Source: Streptomyces sp. Tu6071
Lineage (GTDB): Bacteria; Actinomycetota; Actinomycetes; Streptomycetales; Streptomycetaceae
NCBI RefSeq assembly: GCF_000213055.1
Contig: NZ_CM001165.1
Coordinates: 5,354,945 to 5,418,944, forward strand
Direction of reading: 5' to 3'
Length of the DNA: 64,000 nucleotides
In this document: positions 34,458 through 43,879 of the stretch, piece after piece
Layout of the letters: each line of letters starts with the position of its first letter
Position numbering within the stretch: the first letter of the stretch is position 1
Position numbers and translations under genes: made by a program
Notes under the pieces: model-generated
The model's database searches: none
Seen by the model: the letters and a program-made list of their open reading frames with translations, nothing else
What the model was told of the DNA's origin: nothing

Positions 34458-34627
34458 TCGAGTCCTGTGTGCCTTCGGCGGCGGTGGGCCGGCGCGATCC
34501 CGCACCCGCGTGGCGAACGCTAGGCCGCATACGGGATCTGTCGGGACGGGACGGGGAGCGGTAGAGAGGGCCCGCTGGGTCCCCGCCGTCCCGGGGACGA
34601 CGGTCGGTGCCGGAAGGCGGAGGAGGC

Positions 34628-34894
34628 TCAGCCCTGGAGGGAGGCGGCCTTCGAAGCAAGCGCCGACTTCTTGTTGGCGGCCTGGTTCTTGTGGATGACG
34701 CCGGAGGAGACGGCCTTGTCGAGCTTGCGCGTGGCGACACGCGTCAGCTCCTGGGCCTTCTCGACGTCACCGGCGGCAGCGGCCTCGCGGGCCTTGCGGA
34801 CCGCGGTCTTGAGCGAGGACTTGACGGCCTTGTTGCGCAGGCGCGCCTTCTCGTTCGTCTTGTTCCGCTTGATCTGGGACTTGATGTTCGCCAC
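34628..34894 (-). CDS. rpsT: 30S ribosomal protein S20
   Basis: 88 aa, highly basic. The start [20 protein letters not shown] is diagnostic for S20, which binds 16S rRNA early in small-subunit assembly. The rest is three helices ([56 protein letters not shown]). AAAAGG lies upstream of the ATG. It is transcribed away from lepA across a ~256-base divergent region, the standard actinobacterial arrangement. Codon use is the plain highly expressed type. Confidence 0.98.
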   Translation of the reverse strand: MANIKSQIKRNKTNEKARLRNKAVKSSLKTAVRKAREAAAAGDVEKAQELTRVATRKLDKAVSSGVIHKNQAANKKSALASKAASLQG

Positions 34895-35150
34895 GAAAGA
34901 GCCTTTTCAGCTGCAAGCGCGCGGCCGGAACCGCGCGAATGTTTCGGTTGAGTGCGCGTGTCCCCGAACCTGAGAGGGCTGGGAGACACACAGTGCACCA
35001 GGCTAGCAGCCGCTCCCTGAGCGGCCCAAACCGCCTGTCGCCCGTCGCGCATGGGACGATGGGTCCTTACATATCCGACCGACTGCCCGAAGCCCGAGCC
35101 AGAGGCGGCCGGCCGCTCCGTGCCGGACGCCTCAAGAATCAGGACCCCGC

Positions 35151-37016
35151 GTGCCCGCGACCCCTCTCCATGTGCCCGAGCCGAGCCGTACCGACCCGGC
35201 GCTGATCAGGAATTTCTGCATCATCGCGCACATCGACCACGGCAAGTCCACGCTCGCCGACCGGATGCTCCAGCTGACCGGGGTGGTGGAGCAGCGGCAG
35301 ATGCGCGCCCAGTACCTCGACCGCATGGACATCGAGCGGGAGCGCGGCATCACGATCAAGTCGCAGGCCGTGCGGCTGCCCTGGGCCCCCACCGAGGGCG
35401 AGGGGCAGGGCAGCACCCACATCCTCAACATGATCGACACCCCCGGTCACGTCGACTTCACCTACGAGGTCTCGCGCTCGCTCGCCGCCTGCGAGGGCAC
35501 GGTCCTCCTCGTCGACGCGGCCCAGGGCATCGAGGCGCAGACCCTCGCCAACCTCTACCTGGCGATGGAGAACGACCTCACGATCATCCCGGTCCTCAAC
35601 AAGATCGACCTCCCGGCCGCGCAGCCCGAGAAGTTCTCGGAGGAGCTGGCGAATCTCATCGGCTGCCAGCCCGAGGACGTGCTCAAGGTCTCCGCGAAGA
35701 CCGGCGTGGGCGTGGAGGCGCTGCTCGACCAGGTCGTCGCGCAGATCCCGGCCCCGGTCGGCGTCAAGGACGCCCCGGCCCGCGCGATGATCTTCGACTC
35801 GGTGTACGACTCGTACCGCGGCGTCGTCACGTACGTACGTGTCGTGGACGGTCAGCTGAACAAGCGCGAGCGCATCCGCATGATGTCGACCGGCGCGACC
35901 CATGAGCTGCTCGAAATCGGTACGAACTCGCCCGAGATGCTCGCGGCGGACGGGCTCGGCGTCGGCGAGGTCGGGTACCTGATCACGGGCGTGAAGGATG
36001 TCCGTCAGTCCAAGGTCGGTGACACGATCACCAGCCAGTCCAAGGGTGCCGAGGAGGCGCTCGGGGGCTACAAGGACCCGAAGCCCATGGTGTTCTCGGG
36101 CCTCTATCCGCTCGACGGCTCGGACTACCCCGAGCTGCGCGACGCGCTCGACAAGCTCCAACTCAACGACGCCGCGCTCGTCTACGAGCCCGAGACCTCC
36201 GCCGCCCTCGGCTTCGGCTTCCGCGTCGGCTTCCTCGGGCTCCTCCACCTCGACGTCATCCGTGAGCGGCTTGAGCGCGAATTCGGTCTCGACCTGATCG
36301 CGACCGCGCCCAACGTGGTCTACCGCGTGATCATGGAGGACCGCACCGAGCACACCGTCACGAACCCGAGCGAGTTCCCCGAGGGGAAGATCGACGAGGT
36401 CTACGAGCCGGTCGTGCGCGCCACGATCCTCGCGCCGAGCGAGTTCATCGGCTCGATCATGGAGCTGTGCCAGAGCCGGCGCGGTGTCCTCCTCGGGATG
36501 GACTACCTCTCCGAGGACCGCGTCGAGATTCGCTACACGCTGCCGCTCGCCGAGATCGTCTTCGACTTCTTCGACCAGCTCAAGTCCAAGACGCGCGGCT
36601 ACGCCTCGCTCGACTACGAGCCCACGGGCGAGCAGACCGCGCAGCTCGTCAAGGTCGACATCCTCCTGCACGGCGACAAGGTGGACGCCTTCTCGGCGAT
36701 CACCCACCGCGACGCCGCGTACGCCTACGGGGTGCGGCTCGTCGCCAAGCTCCGCGAGCTCATCCCGCGCCAGGCGTTCGAGGTCCCGGTGCAGGCCGCG
36801 ATCGGCTCCCGCGTCATCGCGCGCGAGACGATCCGCGCGATCCGCAAGGACGTCCTCGCCAAGTGCTACGGCGGCGACATCTCCCGCAAGCGGAAGCTCC
36901 TGGAGAAGCAGAAGGAGGGGAAGAAGCGCATGAAGATGGTGGGGTCCGTGGAGGTTCCGCAGGAAGCCTTCATCGCCGTCCTCTCCAGCGACGAGCCGAG
37001 CGGCAAGAAGAAGTAA
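35151..37016 (+). CDS. lepA: Elongation factor 4 (LepA), back-translocating GTPase
   Basis: 621 aa. The G domain has [13 protein letters not shown] (P-loop), [23 protein letters not shown] and NKIDLP. EF-G-like domains II, III and V follow, and the LepA-specific C-terminal domain ends [20 protein letters not shown]. LepA binds ribosomes and acts on stalled or mistranslocated complexes. The start codon is GTG at 35151, with a ~22-residue actinobacterial extension. It diverges from rpsT, and a perfect 11-bp hairpin follows. Confidence 0.97.
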   Translation: MPATPLHVPEPSRTDPALIRNFCIIAHIDHGKSTLADRMLQLTGVVEQRQMRAQYLDRMDIERERGITIKSQAVRLPWAPTEGEGQGSTHILNMIDTPGHVDFTYEVSRSLAACEGTVLLVDAAQGIEAQTLANLYLAMENDLTIIPVLNKIDLPAAQPEKFSEELANLIGCQPEDVLKVSAKTGVGVEALLDQVVAQIPAPVGVKDAPARAMIFDSVYDSYRGVVTYVRVVDGQLNKRERIRMMSTGATHELLEIGTNSPEMLAADGLGVGEVGYLITGVKDVRQSKVGDTITSQSKGAEEALGGYKDPKPMVFSGLYPLDGSDYPELRDALDKLQLNDAALVYEPETSAALGFGFRVGFLGLLHLDVIRERLEREFGLDLIATAPNVVYRVIMEDRTEHTVTNPSEFPEGKIDEVYEPVVRATILAPSEFIGSIMELCQSRRGVLLGMDYLSEDRVEIRYTLPLAEIVFDFFDQLKSKTRGYASLDYEPTGEQTAQLVKVDILLHGDKVDAFSAITHRDAAYAYGVRLVAKLRELIPRQAFEVPVQAAIGSRVIARETIRAIRKDVLAKCYGGDISRKRKLLEKQKEGKKRMKMVGSVEVPQEAFIAVLSSDEPSGKKK

Positions 37017-37022
37017 CCGCGC

Positions 37023-37048
37023 GCGACCGCCCCCATCGGGGCGGTCGC
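37023..37048. terminator. lepA terminator
   Basis: GCGACCGCCCC and GGGGCGGTCGC, an 11-bp perfect stem with a 4-base loop, beginning seven bases after the stop codon. Confidence 0.85.
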
Positions 37049-37138
37049 CGAACCGGTTCCGGCCCGACGGGCCCCGTACGCCTTGCGGCGCGGGGCCCGT
37101 TGTCGTACGCGGCGTCCCCGACGCGTACGCGGACCGCC

Positions 37139-37215
37139 GCGGCCTGCAGGGGTCCCCGGCCTGCGGGAGTCTCCGGCCTGCAGAGGCCCCCGACCTGCAC
37201 GGGTCCCCGGCCCCT
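37139..37215 (+). repeat. Four degenerate copies of a ~17-bp repeat
   Basis: Consecutive variants of CGGCCTGCAGGGGTCCC (changes such as GGGAGTC and AGAGGCC). Not coding. Confidence 0.65.
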
Positions 37216-37476
37216 GCGGGCGCGCTTGCCGGCCGCGTGCCGGAGGCCCCGTACGGGGAGCCCCCGTACCCGAAGCGGAGCCGGGGCGGAAGGGGCGTGA
37301 GGGGCGGATGTCGTGAACAGAGCGGGTGTCAGGCCCTTACGCGCAGGCCAGGCTCGTTCTACTCTGATCACCGTCCCTTAGTTACTCACCAGTTAAACAA
37401 CGCGCAGGAACGCTCAGCACACGTCTCGAACCATTCACTACCAGTCGCACGCAGAGTCGCGGGCCCGGAGGATGTC

Positions 37477-39366
37477 GTGAGCGACACACAGACCATGATC
37501 GAGAACCGTCCGCCCTCCGTGGCGCACCTCTTCCTGGAGCGCGTCGCCGCGACCCCGGACGCGGAGGCGTATCGCTACCCGGTGCCGCCCGCCTCCGGCG
37601 AGGGGCCGTCCGACTGGGCCTCGCTGACCTGGGCGCAGGCCGCCGAGCGCGTCGAGCGGATCGCGGCCGGACTCATCGGCCTCGGCATCGAGCCCGAGCA
37701 GCGCGTCGCGCTCGCCTCCGCGACCCGTGTCGAGTGGATTCTCGTCGACCTCGGCATCATGTGCGCGGGCGCCGCGACCACGACCGTCTACCCCTCGACG
37801 AACACCTCGGAGTCGGCGTTCATCCTTGCCGACTCCGACAGCCGCGTGGTCTTCGTGGAGGACGCGACGCAGCTCGCGAAGGTCCGGGAGAACCGCGCCG
37901 AGCTTCCCGGGCTGCACCACGTCGTCGTCCTCGACGAGGAGGGCGTCACCGCGGACGCCGCGGACCCGGACGGCTGGCTGCTCACCCTCGCCGACCTGGA
38001 GAAGCGCGGCGAGGAGCACCTCGCGACGCACCCCGAGGCGATCAAGGAGCGCGTCGAGGCGATCACGAAGGACCAGCTCGCGACGCTGATCTACACCTCG
38101 GGTACGACGGGCCGCCCCAAGGGCGTACGCCTGCCGCACGAGTGCTGGTCCTACATGGCCAAAGCGATCAAGGCGACGGGGATGATCCTGGAGGAGGACG
38201 TCCAGTACCTGTGGCTGCCGCTCGCGCACGTCTTCGGCAAGGTGCTCACCTCCGGGCACATCGAGGTCGGGCACGTCACCGCCGTCGACGGCCGCGTGGA
38301 CCAGATCATCGTGAACCTGCCCGTGGTCCGGCCCACGTACATGGCCGCCGTGCCCCGCATCTTCGAGAAGGTCTACAACGGCGTCGCCGCGAAGGCGCGC
38401 GAGGGCGGCGACGCCAAGTACAAGATCTTCCAGTGGGCCGCCGGGATCGCCCGCGAGTACGCGAAGACCTCGCAGGACAACTTCCGCCGCACCGGCACCG
38501 CGACCGTCCCCTTCGGCCTGCGCACGAAGCACGCCGTCGCCGACCGCCTCGTCTACGGCAAGATCCGCGAGGCGATGGGCGGCAGGCTGCGCGCCGCGAT
38601 CTCCGGATCGGCCGCGCTCGCCCCCGAGATCGGTTTCTTCTTCGCCGGGGCCGGGGTGCACATCCTGGAGGGGTACGGGCTCACGGAGTCGAGCGCGGCC
38701 TCCTTCGTGAACCCGGGCGAGGCGTACCGCACCGGCACGGTCGGCAAGCCGCTGCCCGGCACCGAGGTGCGGATCGCCGAGGACGGCGAGATCCTGCTGC
38801 GCGGCCCCGGCATCATGGCCGGCTACCACGGGCTGCCCGAGAAGACCGCCGAGGTCCTGGAGCCGGACGGCTGGTTCCACACGGGCGACATCGGCGAGCT
38901 GTCCGTGGACGGCTACCTGCGGATCACCGACCGCAAGAAGGACATCATCAAGACCTCCGGCGGCAAGTACATCGCCCCGGCCGAGGTCGAGGGCCAGTTC
39001 AAGGCGATCTGTCCGTACGTGTCGAACATCCTCGTGCACGGCGGCGACCGGAACTTCTGCTCCGCGCTCATCTCGCTCGACGAGGACGCGCTGCTCGCCT
39101 GGGCGAAGGAGAACGGGCTCGACGGCAAGCCCTACGAGGAGATCGTGGCCGACGCGAAGACCGTCGAGATGGTCGACGGGTACGTGCGGGAGCTGAACGA
39201 GGGGCTGCAGCGCTGGGAGACCGTGAAGAAGTTCCGGCTGCTGCCGAGGGACCTCGACATCGAGCACGGGGAGCTGACGCCGAGCCTCAAGATCAAGCGG
39301 CCGGTGGTGGAGCGGGAGTACGAGTACCTGCTGGACGAGATGTACGCGGGAGCGCGGGAGGCGTGA
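37477..39366 (+). CDS. Long-chain acyl-CoA ligase (AMP-forming)
   Basis: 629 aa, GTG start with GGAGGA four bases upstream. Activates a fatty acid with ATP to an acyl adenylate and transfers it to CoA. Adenylate-forming motifs: LIYTSGTTGRPKGVRLPHE, EGYGLTESSAASF, WFHTGDIGELSVDGYLRITD, RKKDIIKTSGGKYIAP (catalytic Lys region) and a C-terminal LTPSLKIKRPVVE. The overall form resembles actinobacterial FadD15-type ligases. It stands alone between lepA and a small gene, so chain-length preference is not indicated by context. Confidence 0.93.
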   Translation: MSDTQTMIENRPPSVAHLFLERVAATPDAEAYRYPVPPASGEGPSDWASLTWAQAAERVERIAAGLIGLGIEPEQRVALASATRVEWILVDLGIMCAGAATTTVYPSTNTSESAFILADSDSRVVFVEDATQLAKVRENRAELPGLHHVVVLDEEGVTADAADPDGWLLTLADLEKRGEEHLATHPEAIKERVEAITKDQLATLIYTSGTTGRPKGVRLPHECWSYMAKAIKATGMILEEDVQYLWLPLAHVFGKVLTSGHIEVGHVTAVDGRVDQIIVNLPVVRPTYMAAVPRIFEKVYNGVAAKAREGGDAKYKIFQWAAGIAREYAKTSQDNFRRTGTATVPFGLRTKHAVADRLVYGKIREAMGGRLRAAISGSAALAPEIGFFFAGAGVHILEGYGLTESSAASFVNPGEAYRTGTVGKPLPGTEVRIAEDGEILLRGPGIMAGYHGLPEKTAEVLEPDGWFHTGDIGELSVDGYLRITDRKKDIIKTSGGKYIAPAEVEGQFKAICPYVSNILVHGGDRNFCSALISLDEDALLAWAKENGLDGKPYEEIVADAKTVEMVDGYVRELNEGLQRWETVKKFRLLPRDLDIEHGELTPSLKIKRPVVEREYEYLLDEMYAGAREA

Positions 39367-39568
39367 CGGGAGGGGGCGCCCTCCCCGCGGAGGATGCCCC
39401 CTTGCCGGGCCGGTCCTTGTGGCGTGCCGCGCTCCGCGCCCCGCGTGCCGCGCCCCGCTCCCGCCCCCGCGCCTCGGAACGCCGAAGACGCTGGTTTCGT
39501 GGCTGAGGTTGGCTGCTTCGGGGGTCGGCGCGCGTGCGCGAGGAAACGATTCGCTGCATGATCGTCGT

Positions 39569-39787
39569 ATGAACTCCTCCTCCGCGCCCGTCGTCGTCCA
39601 TCCTCCCGGGAGCGACGGGGGGCGGCGCGTGCAGGTGGACGGGCAGGTGCTGGGGGTGGCGTACGGGGTCGCGGACCTCGTGGAGTTCCTGCGGCGGGCG
39701 GGGCTGGAGGACGCCGAGGGGGCCGTCGCCGCCGATGAGGGATTCATCGAGTGGCGGGGCGAGGGGCCCGGGGAGTGGATCGCCTAG
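39569..39787 (+). CDS. Small hypothetical protein before hemW
   Basis: 72 aa, ATG at 39569. CATGAT ends six bases upstream and could be a -10 for a leaderless transcript. The sequence reads APVVVHPPGSDGGRRVQVDG, VLGVAYGVADLVEFLRRAGL, GFIEWRGEGPGEWIA: a short strand, a helix and a Trp-containing end. Similar small proteins before hemW are, from memory, common in streptomycetes. No family or catalytic motif recognised. Confidence 0.7.
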   Translation: MNSSSAPVVVHPPGSDGGRRVQVDGQVLGVAYGVADLVEFLRRAGLEDAEGAVAADEGFIEWRGEGPGEWIA

Positions 39788-39819
39788 GGGCTCACGCTCG
39801 GTGACCGGCCCGGGCCTGG

Positions 39820-39825
39820 GACAAT
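39820..39825 (+). promoter_or_regulatory. Candidate -10 element for leaderless hemW
   Basis: GACAAT is followed by seven bases and the ATG at 39833. It supports that start over the in-frame ATG at 39824, which overlaps the element. Confidence 0.5.
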
Positions 39826-39832
39826 GGACCCC

Positions 39833-41065
39833 ATGCCTTCCGCACTTCCCGACGGTGAGCCCGTGCCCGAGAACGGGGCGCTTCCGGCGCAGGCCCTGGA
39901 CGGGGCCGCCGGGCGCCCGCTCGGCTTCTACCTGCACGTCCCCTACTGCGCGAGCCGCTGCGGGTACTGCGACTTCAACACGTACACGGCGAGCGAGCTG
40001 CGCGGCACCGGCGGTGTGCTCGCCTCGCGCGACAACTACGCCGACACCCTCGCCCAGGAGATCCGCCTCGCGCGCCGGGTCCTCGGCGAGGACCCGCGGC
40101 CGGCCCGTACGGTCTTCTTCGGCGGCGGTACGCCCACGCTGCTGCCCGCCGCCGACCTCGTCCGGATGCTCGCCGCCGTACGCGACGAGTTCGGCCTCGC
40201 GCCCGACGCCGAGGTGACGACCGAGGCGAACCCGGAGTCCGTCGACCCCGCGTACCTCGAAACCCTCCGTGAGGGCGGCTTCAACCGGATCTCCTTCGGG
40301 ATGCAGAGCGCCAAGCCGCATGTTCTGCGCGTTCTCGACCGCAACCACACCCCGGGCCGTCCCGAAGCCTGCGTCGCCGAGGCGCGCGCGGCCGGGTTCG
40401 CGCATGTCAATCTCGACCTCATCTACGGCACCCCCGGCGAGAGCGACGCGGACTGGCGCGCCTCGCTCGAAGCGGCGGTCGGCGCGGGGCCCGACCACGT
40501 CTCCGCCTACGCCCTCATCGTCGAGGAGGGCACGGGCCTCGCCCGCCGCATCCGGCGCGGCGAGATCCCGATGACCGACGACGACGAGCACGCCGACCGC
40601 TACCTCATCGCCGACGAACTCCTCGCGAAGGCCGGTTTCAGCTGGTACGAGGTCTCCAACTGGGCGACCAGCGAGCCGGCCCGCTGCCTGCACAACGAGC
40701 TGTACTGGCGCGGCGCCGACTGGTGGGGCGCGGGGCCGGGGGCGCACAGCCACGTCGGCGGCGTCCGCTGGTGGAACGTGAAGCACCCCGGCGCCTACGC
40801 CGCCGCGCTCGCCGAGGGCCGCTCCCCGGGCGCGGGGCGCGAACTCCTCGGCGAGGAGGACCGCCGCGTCGAGCGCATCCTCCTGGAGCTGCGGCTGAGC
40901 GAGGGCTGCCCCCTCGATCTCCTCCTCCCGGCGGGTCGCGAGGCGGCGGCGCGTCATCTGGGCGACGGACTCCTCGATCCCGGGGCGTACGCGAAGGGCG
41001 CGGCCGTTCTCACGCTGCGGGGGCGGCTGCTCGCCGACGCGGTGGTGCGCGACCTCGTGGACTGA
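39833..41065 (+). CDS. hemW: HemW-like radical SAM heme chaperone
   Basis: About 410 aa. The radical SAM cluster site is YCASRCGYCDFNTY (CxxxCxxC), followed by RTVFFGGGTPTLLPAADLV, TTEANPESVDPAYLETLREG, NRISFGMQSAKPHVL and DLIYGTPGESDADWRASLEA. Members were long misnamed oxygen-independent coproporphyrinogen oxidase; the extra Cys after the site needed for HemN activity (CxxxCxxCxC) is absent here, as in HemW. HemW is thought to bind and deliver heme. hemW-hrcA-dnaJ is a classic conserved order, here interrupted by three minus-strand genes. Confidence 0.94.
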   Translation: MPSALPDGEPVPENGALPAQALDGAAGRPLGFYLHVPYCASRCGYCDFNTYTASELRGTGGVLASRDNYADTLAQEIRLARRVLGEDPRPARTVFFGGGTPTLLPAADLVRMLAAVRDEFGLAPDAEVTTEANPESVDPAYLETLREGGFNRISFGMQSAKPHVLRVLDRNHTPGRPEACVAEARAAGFAHVNLDLIYGTPGESDADWRASLEAAVGAGPDHVSAYALIVEEGTGLARRIRRGEIPMTDDDEHADRYLIADELLAKAGFSWYEVSNWATSEPARCLHNELYWRGADWWGAGPGAHSHVGGVRWWNVKHPGAYAAALAEGRSPGAGRELLGEEDRRVERILLELRLSEGCPLDLLLPAGREAAARHLGDGLLDPGAYAKGAAVLTLRGRLLADAVVRDLVD

Positions 41066-41106
41066 GCGATCCGCCCTGCTCGGTGCACGGCTGTACCGAC
41101 CGGGCG

Positions 41107-41712
41107 TCAGGCTTCGGTGTACAAGTGTGCGCGTATGCGGGCGAGCGTCCCGGCGTTGTCAGTGAACAGATGTGCACTCATCCCGGCCGCCTCGGCCGCC
41201 ACGATGTTCGGCGGGGCGTCGTCGACGAAGAGGCAGTCCCGGGGCCGTACCCCCAGCGCCTCGCACACGGCCGCGTAGGCGCGCGGGTCGGGCTTGGCGA
41301 GGCCCGTCTCGTGCGAGTACGAGAGGTGCTCGACCAGCGTGTCGAAGCCGTACAGCGCCGCCTCGCGCTCGCGCGCCCCGACGAAGCTGTTGCTCAGGAT
41401 GCCGAGGCGGCAGCGACCGCGCAGACCCCGGACGAAGGCGATCAGCTCGGTGTTCGGGGTCCCGAGGTACTCCGCCCACAGGTCGTCCATGAAGGCGTCG
41501 AGGCCGGCGGCGTCGAGCCCGAGCCGCAAGGCCACCCGCTCCCGTACCGCCCCCTCGCCGATCCGCCCGAGCGCCCCCGCCTCCCACACGTCCGCCATCC
41601 GTGCCTCCACCGCCCCGGACGCCAGCCCGAGCCGCTCCTCCCACCGCGCCGCCCACCCTGTCGCGGGCGTGTACTCAAGGACGCCGCCGATGTCGAGCAC
41701 GAGCGCTTTCAT
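41107..41712 (-). CDS. HAD family hydrolase
   Basis: 201 aa, ATG at 41712 with GGAGGA upstream. HAD motifs: MKALVLDIGGVLEYT (nucleophile Asp), LGILSNSFVGARE (motif II Ser/Asn), GLAKPDPRAYAAVCEALGV (motif III Lys) and CLFVDDAPPNIVAAEAAGM (motif IV acidic pair). The cap region is helical, type IA. The second motif I residue is Gly instead of Asp, as in some dehalogenase- and phosphatase-like members. The substrate is not predictable. It points opposite to hemW and ends 42 bases from it. Confidence 0.88.
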   Translation of the reverse strand: MKALVLDIGGVLEYTPATGWAARWEERLGLASGAVEARMADVWEAGALGRIGEGAVRERVALRLGLDAAGLDAFMDDLWAEYLGTPNTELIAFVRGLRGRCRLGILSNSFVGAREREAALYGFDTLVEHLSYSHETGLAKPDPRAYAAVCEALGVRPRDCLFVDDAPPNIVAAEAAGMSAHLFTDNAGTLARIRAHLYTEA

Positions 41713-41872
41713 ACGGGGGTTCCTCCCTCTGGACGGGGCGACGGTCGCCCCTTCGTGGGGGCAGGCTGGGGTCTGCCCCAGGGGGAAGGTCAACGACGGA
41801 GCCGAGCGCGCGGGAGCGATCACGCGCAGGGAAGAAACCGGCGGTAGCCGGTCGGCGGCCCCTGAGGGGCGG

Positions 41873-42697
41873 TCAGGTCTGGTCGGGAGCCGTCACGAAG
41901 TCGATCAGTTCTTCCACGCGGCCGAGTAGTTCCGGTTCCAGGTCCTTGTAGGAGTGGACGCGGGACAGGATGTGCTGCCAGGCCGCGCCCGTGTTCTCCG
42001 GCCAGCCGAGGGCGCGGCAGATGCCCGTCTTCCAGTCCTGCCCGCGCGGGACGCGGGGCCAGGCCGCGATGCCGACCGAGGACGGCTTCACCGCTTCCCA
42101 GATGTCGATGTACGGGTGCCCCACGACCAGCGCGTGCGGGCTCGCGACCTCCGCCGCGATCCTCGCCTCCTTCGAGCCCGGCACCAGGTGGTCGACCAGC
42201 ACGCCGAGCCGCGCGTCGGGACCGGGTGCGAACTCCTCGACGATCGCGGGGAGATCGTCGACCCCCTCCAGGTACTCGACCACGACCCCCTCGATCCGCA
42301 GGTCGTCGCCCCACACCCGCTCCACCAGCTCCGCGTCGTGCCGCCCCTCCACGTAGATCCGCCCCGCCCGTGCCACGCGCGCCCGCGCGCCGGGGACCGC
42401 GACAGAGCCGGAGGCCGTGCGGGAGGGGGCCGCCGGGGTCGCGGCGGCGGGCCGTACGAGGGTGACCGCGTGGCCTTCCAGGAGGAAACCGCCCTCCGTG
42501 AGCGGGAAGACCCGCGTCTTGCCGAAACGGTCCTCCAGTGACACGACAAGCCCCTGCGCCGACTTCTCCCAGCCGGTCACCGCCCCGCAGAAGCCGCTCG
42601 TCACCTCTTCCACGACGAGATCCCGCTCCAGCGGCACCTGGGGGACGGTCCGCCGCTTCTTCCAGGGCGGGGTGAGGTCGGGGGAGTACGCGCGCAT
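41873..42697 (-). CDS. DUF3097 family protein
   Basis: 274 aa. The start MRAYSPDLTPPWKKRRT matches the family as I remember it, and TATCGT seven bases upstream (minus strand) is a good leaderless -10. Conserved blocks: VVEEVTSGFCGAVTGWE, LEDRFGKTRVFPL, GRIYVEGRHDAELVERVWGD (toprim-like EGRHD), LGVLVDHLVPGSKEARIA and VVGHPYIDIWEAVKPSSVGI. The EGRHD and DHLVPGSKE blocks resemble a Toprim-type metal site, which suggests action on nucleic acid (inference). Function is not established to my knowledge. Confidence 0.88.
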   Translation of the reverse strand: MRAYSPDLTPPWKKRRTVPQVPLERDLVVEEVTSGFCGAVTGWEKSAQGLVVSLEDRFGKTRVFPLTEGGFLLEGHAVTLVRPAAATPAAPSRTASGSVAVPGARARVARAGRIYVEGRHDAELVERVWGDDLRIEGVVVEYLEGVDDLPAIVEEFAPGPDARLGVLVDHLVPGSKEARIAAEVASPHALVVGHPYIDIWEAVKPSSVGIAAWPRVPRGQDWKTGICRALGWPENTGAAWQHILSRVHSYKDLEPELLGRVEELIDFVTAPDQT

Positions 42698-42849
42698 TCC
42701 CAGGACGATAGGAACATACGGCCGTCCGGGCGACCACGACACGCCGTACGGCCCTGCCGCGCCGCTCACTTCGACGGCCCCGCCGCGTCGCTCACGCCAT
42801 GCCGCTCACCCCGCGCCCCCTCAACCCCGCGCCGCCCACCCCCCTCGGC

Positions 42850-43578
42850 TCACGACACGCCGAACCGCCGCGCGAGGGTGTCCCGCTGACGCCGTACGAA
42901 CGCCGCGTCCACCAGTGCGCCGTGCCCCGGCACGTACACCGCCTCGTCGCCGCCCAGTCCGAGCAGCCGGTCCAGGGCCCCGGGCCAGCGCGCGGGGACC
43001 GCGTCGGGGCCCGCCTGCGGCTCACCCGATTCCTCCACGAGATCTCCGCAGAAGACCACCGTCCGCTCGCCCGGCACCACGAGCACGAGGTCGTGGCCCG
43101 AGTGTCCGGGCCCGACATTGGCGAGCAGTACGCGCCGCCCGCCGCCGAGGTCGAGCGCGAACTCGCCGCTCACCGGCTGGTCGGGCCCCCGCAGCAACGC
43201 GGCGGCCCGCCGTGCCTCCGCGGGGTCGAGCCCGTGCCGTACCGCGTCCTCGCGCAGCTCGGCGCGGCCCGCCTCCGTACCGAGGAGCGACTCGGCACCC
43301 ACCGCCGCGTACACCGGGGCCTCCACGGCCGGGGCGCCGAGCGCGTGGTCGAAGTGCGGGTGCGTGAGTGCGAGATGCGTCACGCGCGAGCCGTCGCCGA
43401 GGAGCCGTTCCGCCGCGCGCCGCACCGCCTCGCCCTGCGCGAGGCCCGCGCCCGGATCCACGAGGAGGGCCGCATCCTCGCCCCGTACGAGCCCCGCCGT
43501 GCAGTCCCAGCCGGGCAGCCGCAGCCGTGCCACGCCCGGCGCCGGGTGCTCCCACTCCGGCAGTTCGGTCAACTCCAT
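42850..43578 (-). CDS. MBL-fold metallo-hydrolase
   Basis: 242 aa, ATG at 43578 with GGGGAG upstream. The metal site is HLALTHPHFDHALGAP (HxHxDH type), with further ligands in NVGPGHSGHDLVLVVPGE and VVFCGDLVEES and a final VYVPGHGALVD. The N-terminal part starts with a strand-rich MELTELPEWEHPAPGVARL. It resembles small metallo-beta-lactamase-fold hydrolases of unknown substrate. It diverges from hrcA; the ~300-base spacer carries the CIRCE element close to hrcA. Confidence 0.9.
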   Translation of the reverse strand: MELTELPEWEHPAPGVARLRLPGWDCTAGLVRGEDAALLVDPGAGLAQGEAVRRAAERLLGDGSRVTHLALTHPHFDHALGAPAVEAPVYAAVGAESLLGTEAGRAELREDAVRHGLDPAEARRAAALLRGPDQPVSGEFALDLGGGRRVLLANVGPGHSGHDLVLVVPGERTVVFCGDLVEESGEPQAGPDAVPARWPGALDRLLGLGGDEAVYVPGHGALVDAAFVRRQRDTLARRFGVS

Positions 43579-43809
43579 CGCGCTCCCCGCTCGTCGGTGG
43601 CGGTCCGGGGCGCGCGGCGGACCGCCACCGCTCCGCACCCGCCGTCTCCGCCACAACCCCGCTGTCCCTGCCGACACCCTGCCCCGTTCCGTCCCGCTCA
43701 CCCCGGTACGGCCCCGCGCGCGTGCGGCGGGCCGCCGGTGAAGTGCCACAAAGCGCTGCCCGGCCTTGCCCGGGGGCCACCGTACGGCCGTACACTGGCC
43801 GGGGAAGTT

Positions 43810-43836
43810 CTGGCACTCAGACAGGGCGAGTGCCAG
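43810..43836 (+). promoter_or_regulatory. CIRCE operator of hrcA-dnaJ
   Basis: CTGGCACTC, nine bases, GAGTGCCAG: the inverted repeat of the HrcA operator (usual form TTAGCACTC-N9-GAGTGCTAA) with G/C changes at the outer bases. It lies 44 bases before the hrcA start, so autoregulation by HrcA is expected. Confidence 0.92.
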
Positions 43837-43879
43837 GCCCGGACCGGAGGCTCCGGCCGGAGGCCAGGGAGGTGGCGGC

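Larger units (their letters stand above)
37017..37476. other. Spacer after lepA with tandem repeats, leading to the acyl-CoA ligase promoter
   Basis: About 460 bases. It holds the lepA terminator, a second hairpin (37066-37105, GGGCCCCG/CGGGGCCC arms), a repeat block at 37139-37215, then a more A/T-rich stretch (37350-37430) that likely contains the promoter of the next gene. No gene is supported. Confidence 0.55.

Noticed and set aside
37237..37476. Extended N-terminus of the acyl-CoA ligase
   Set aside because: The GTG at 37477 has GGAGGA at good spacing and matches the family start; upstream residues are low complexity.
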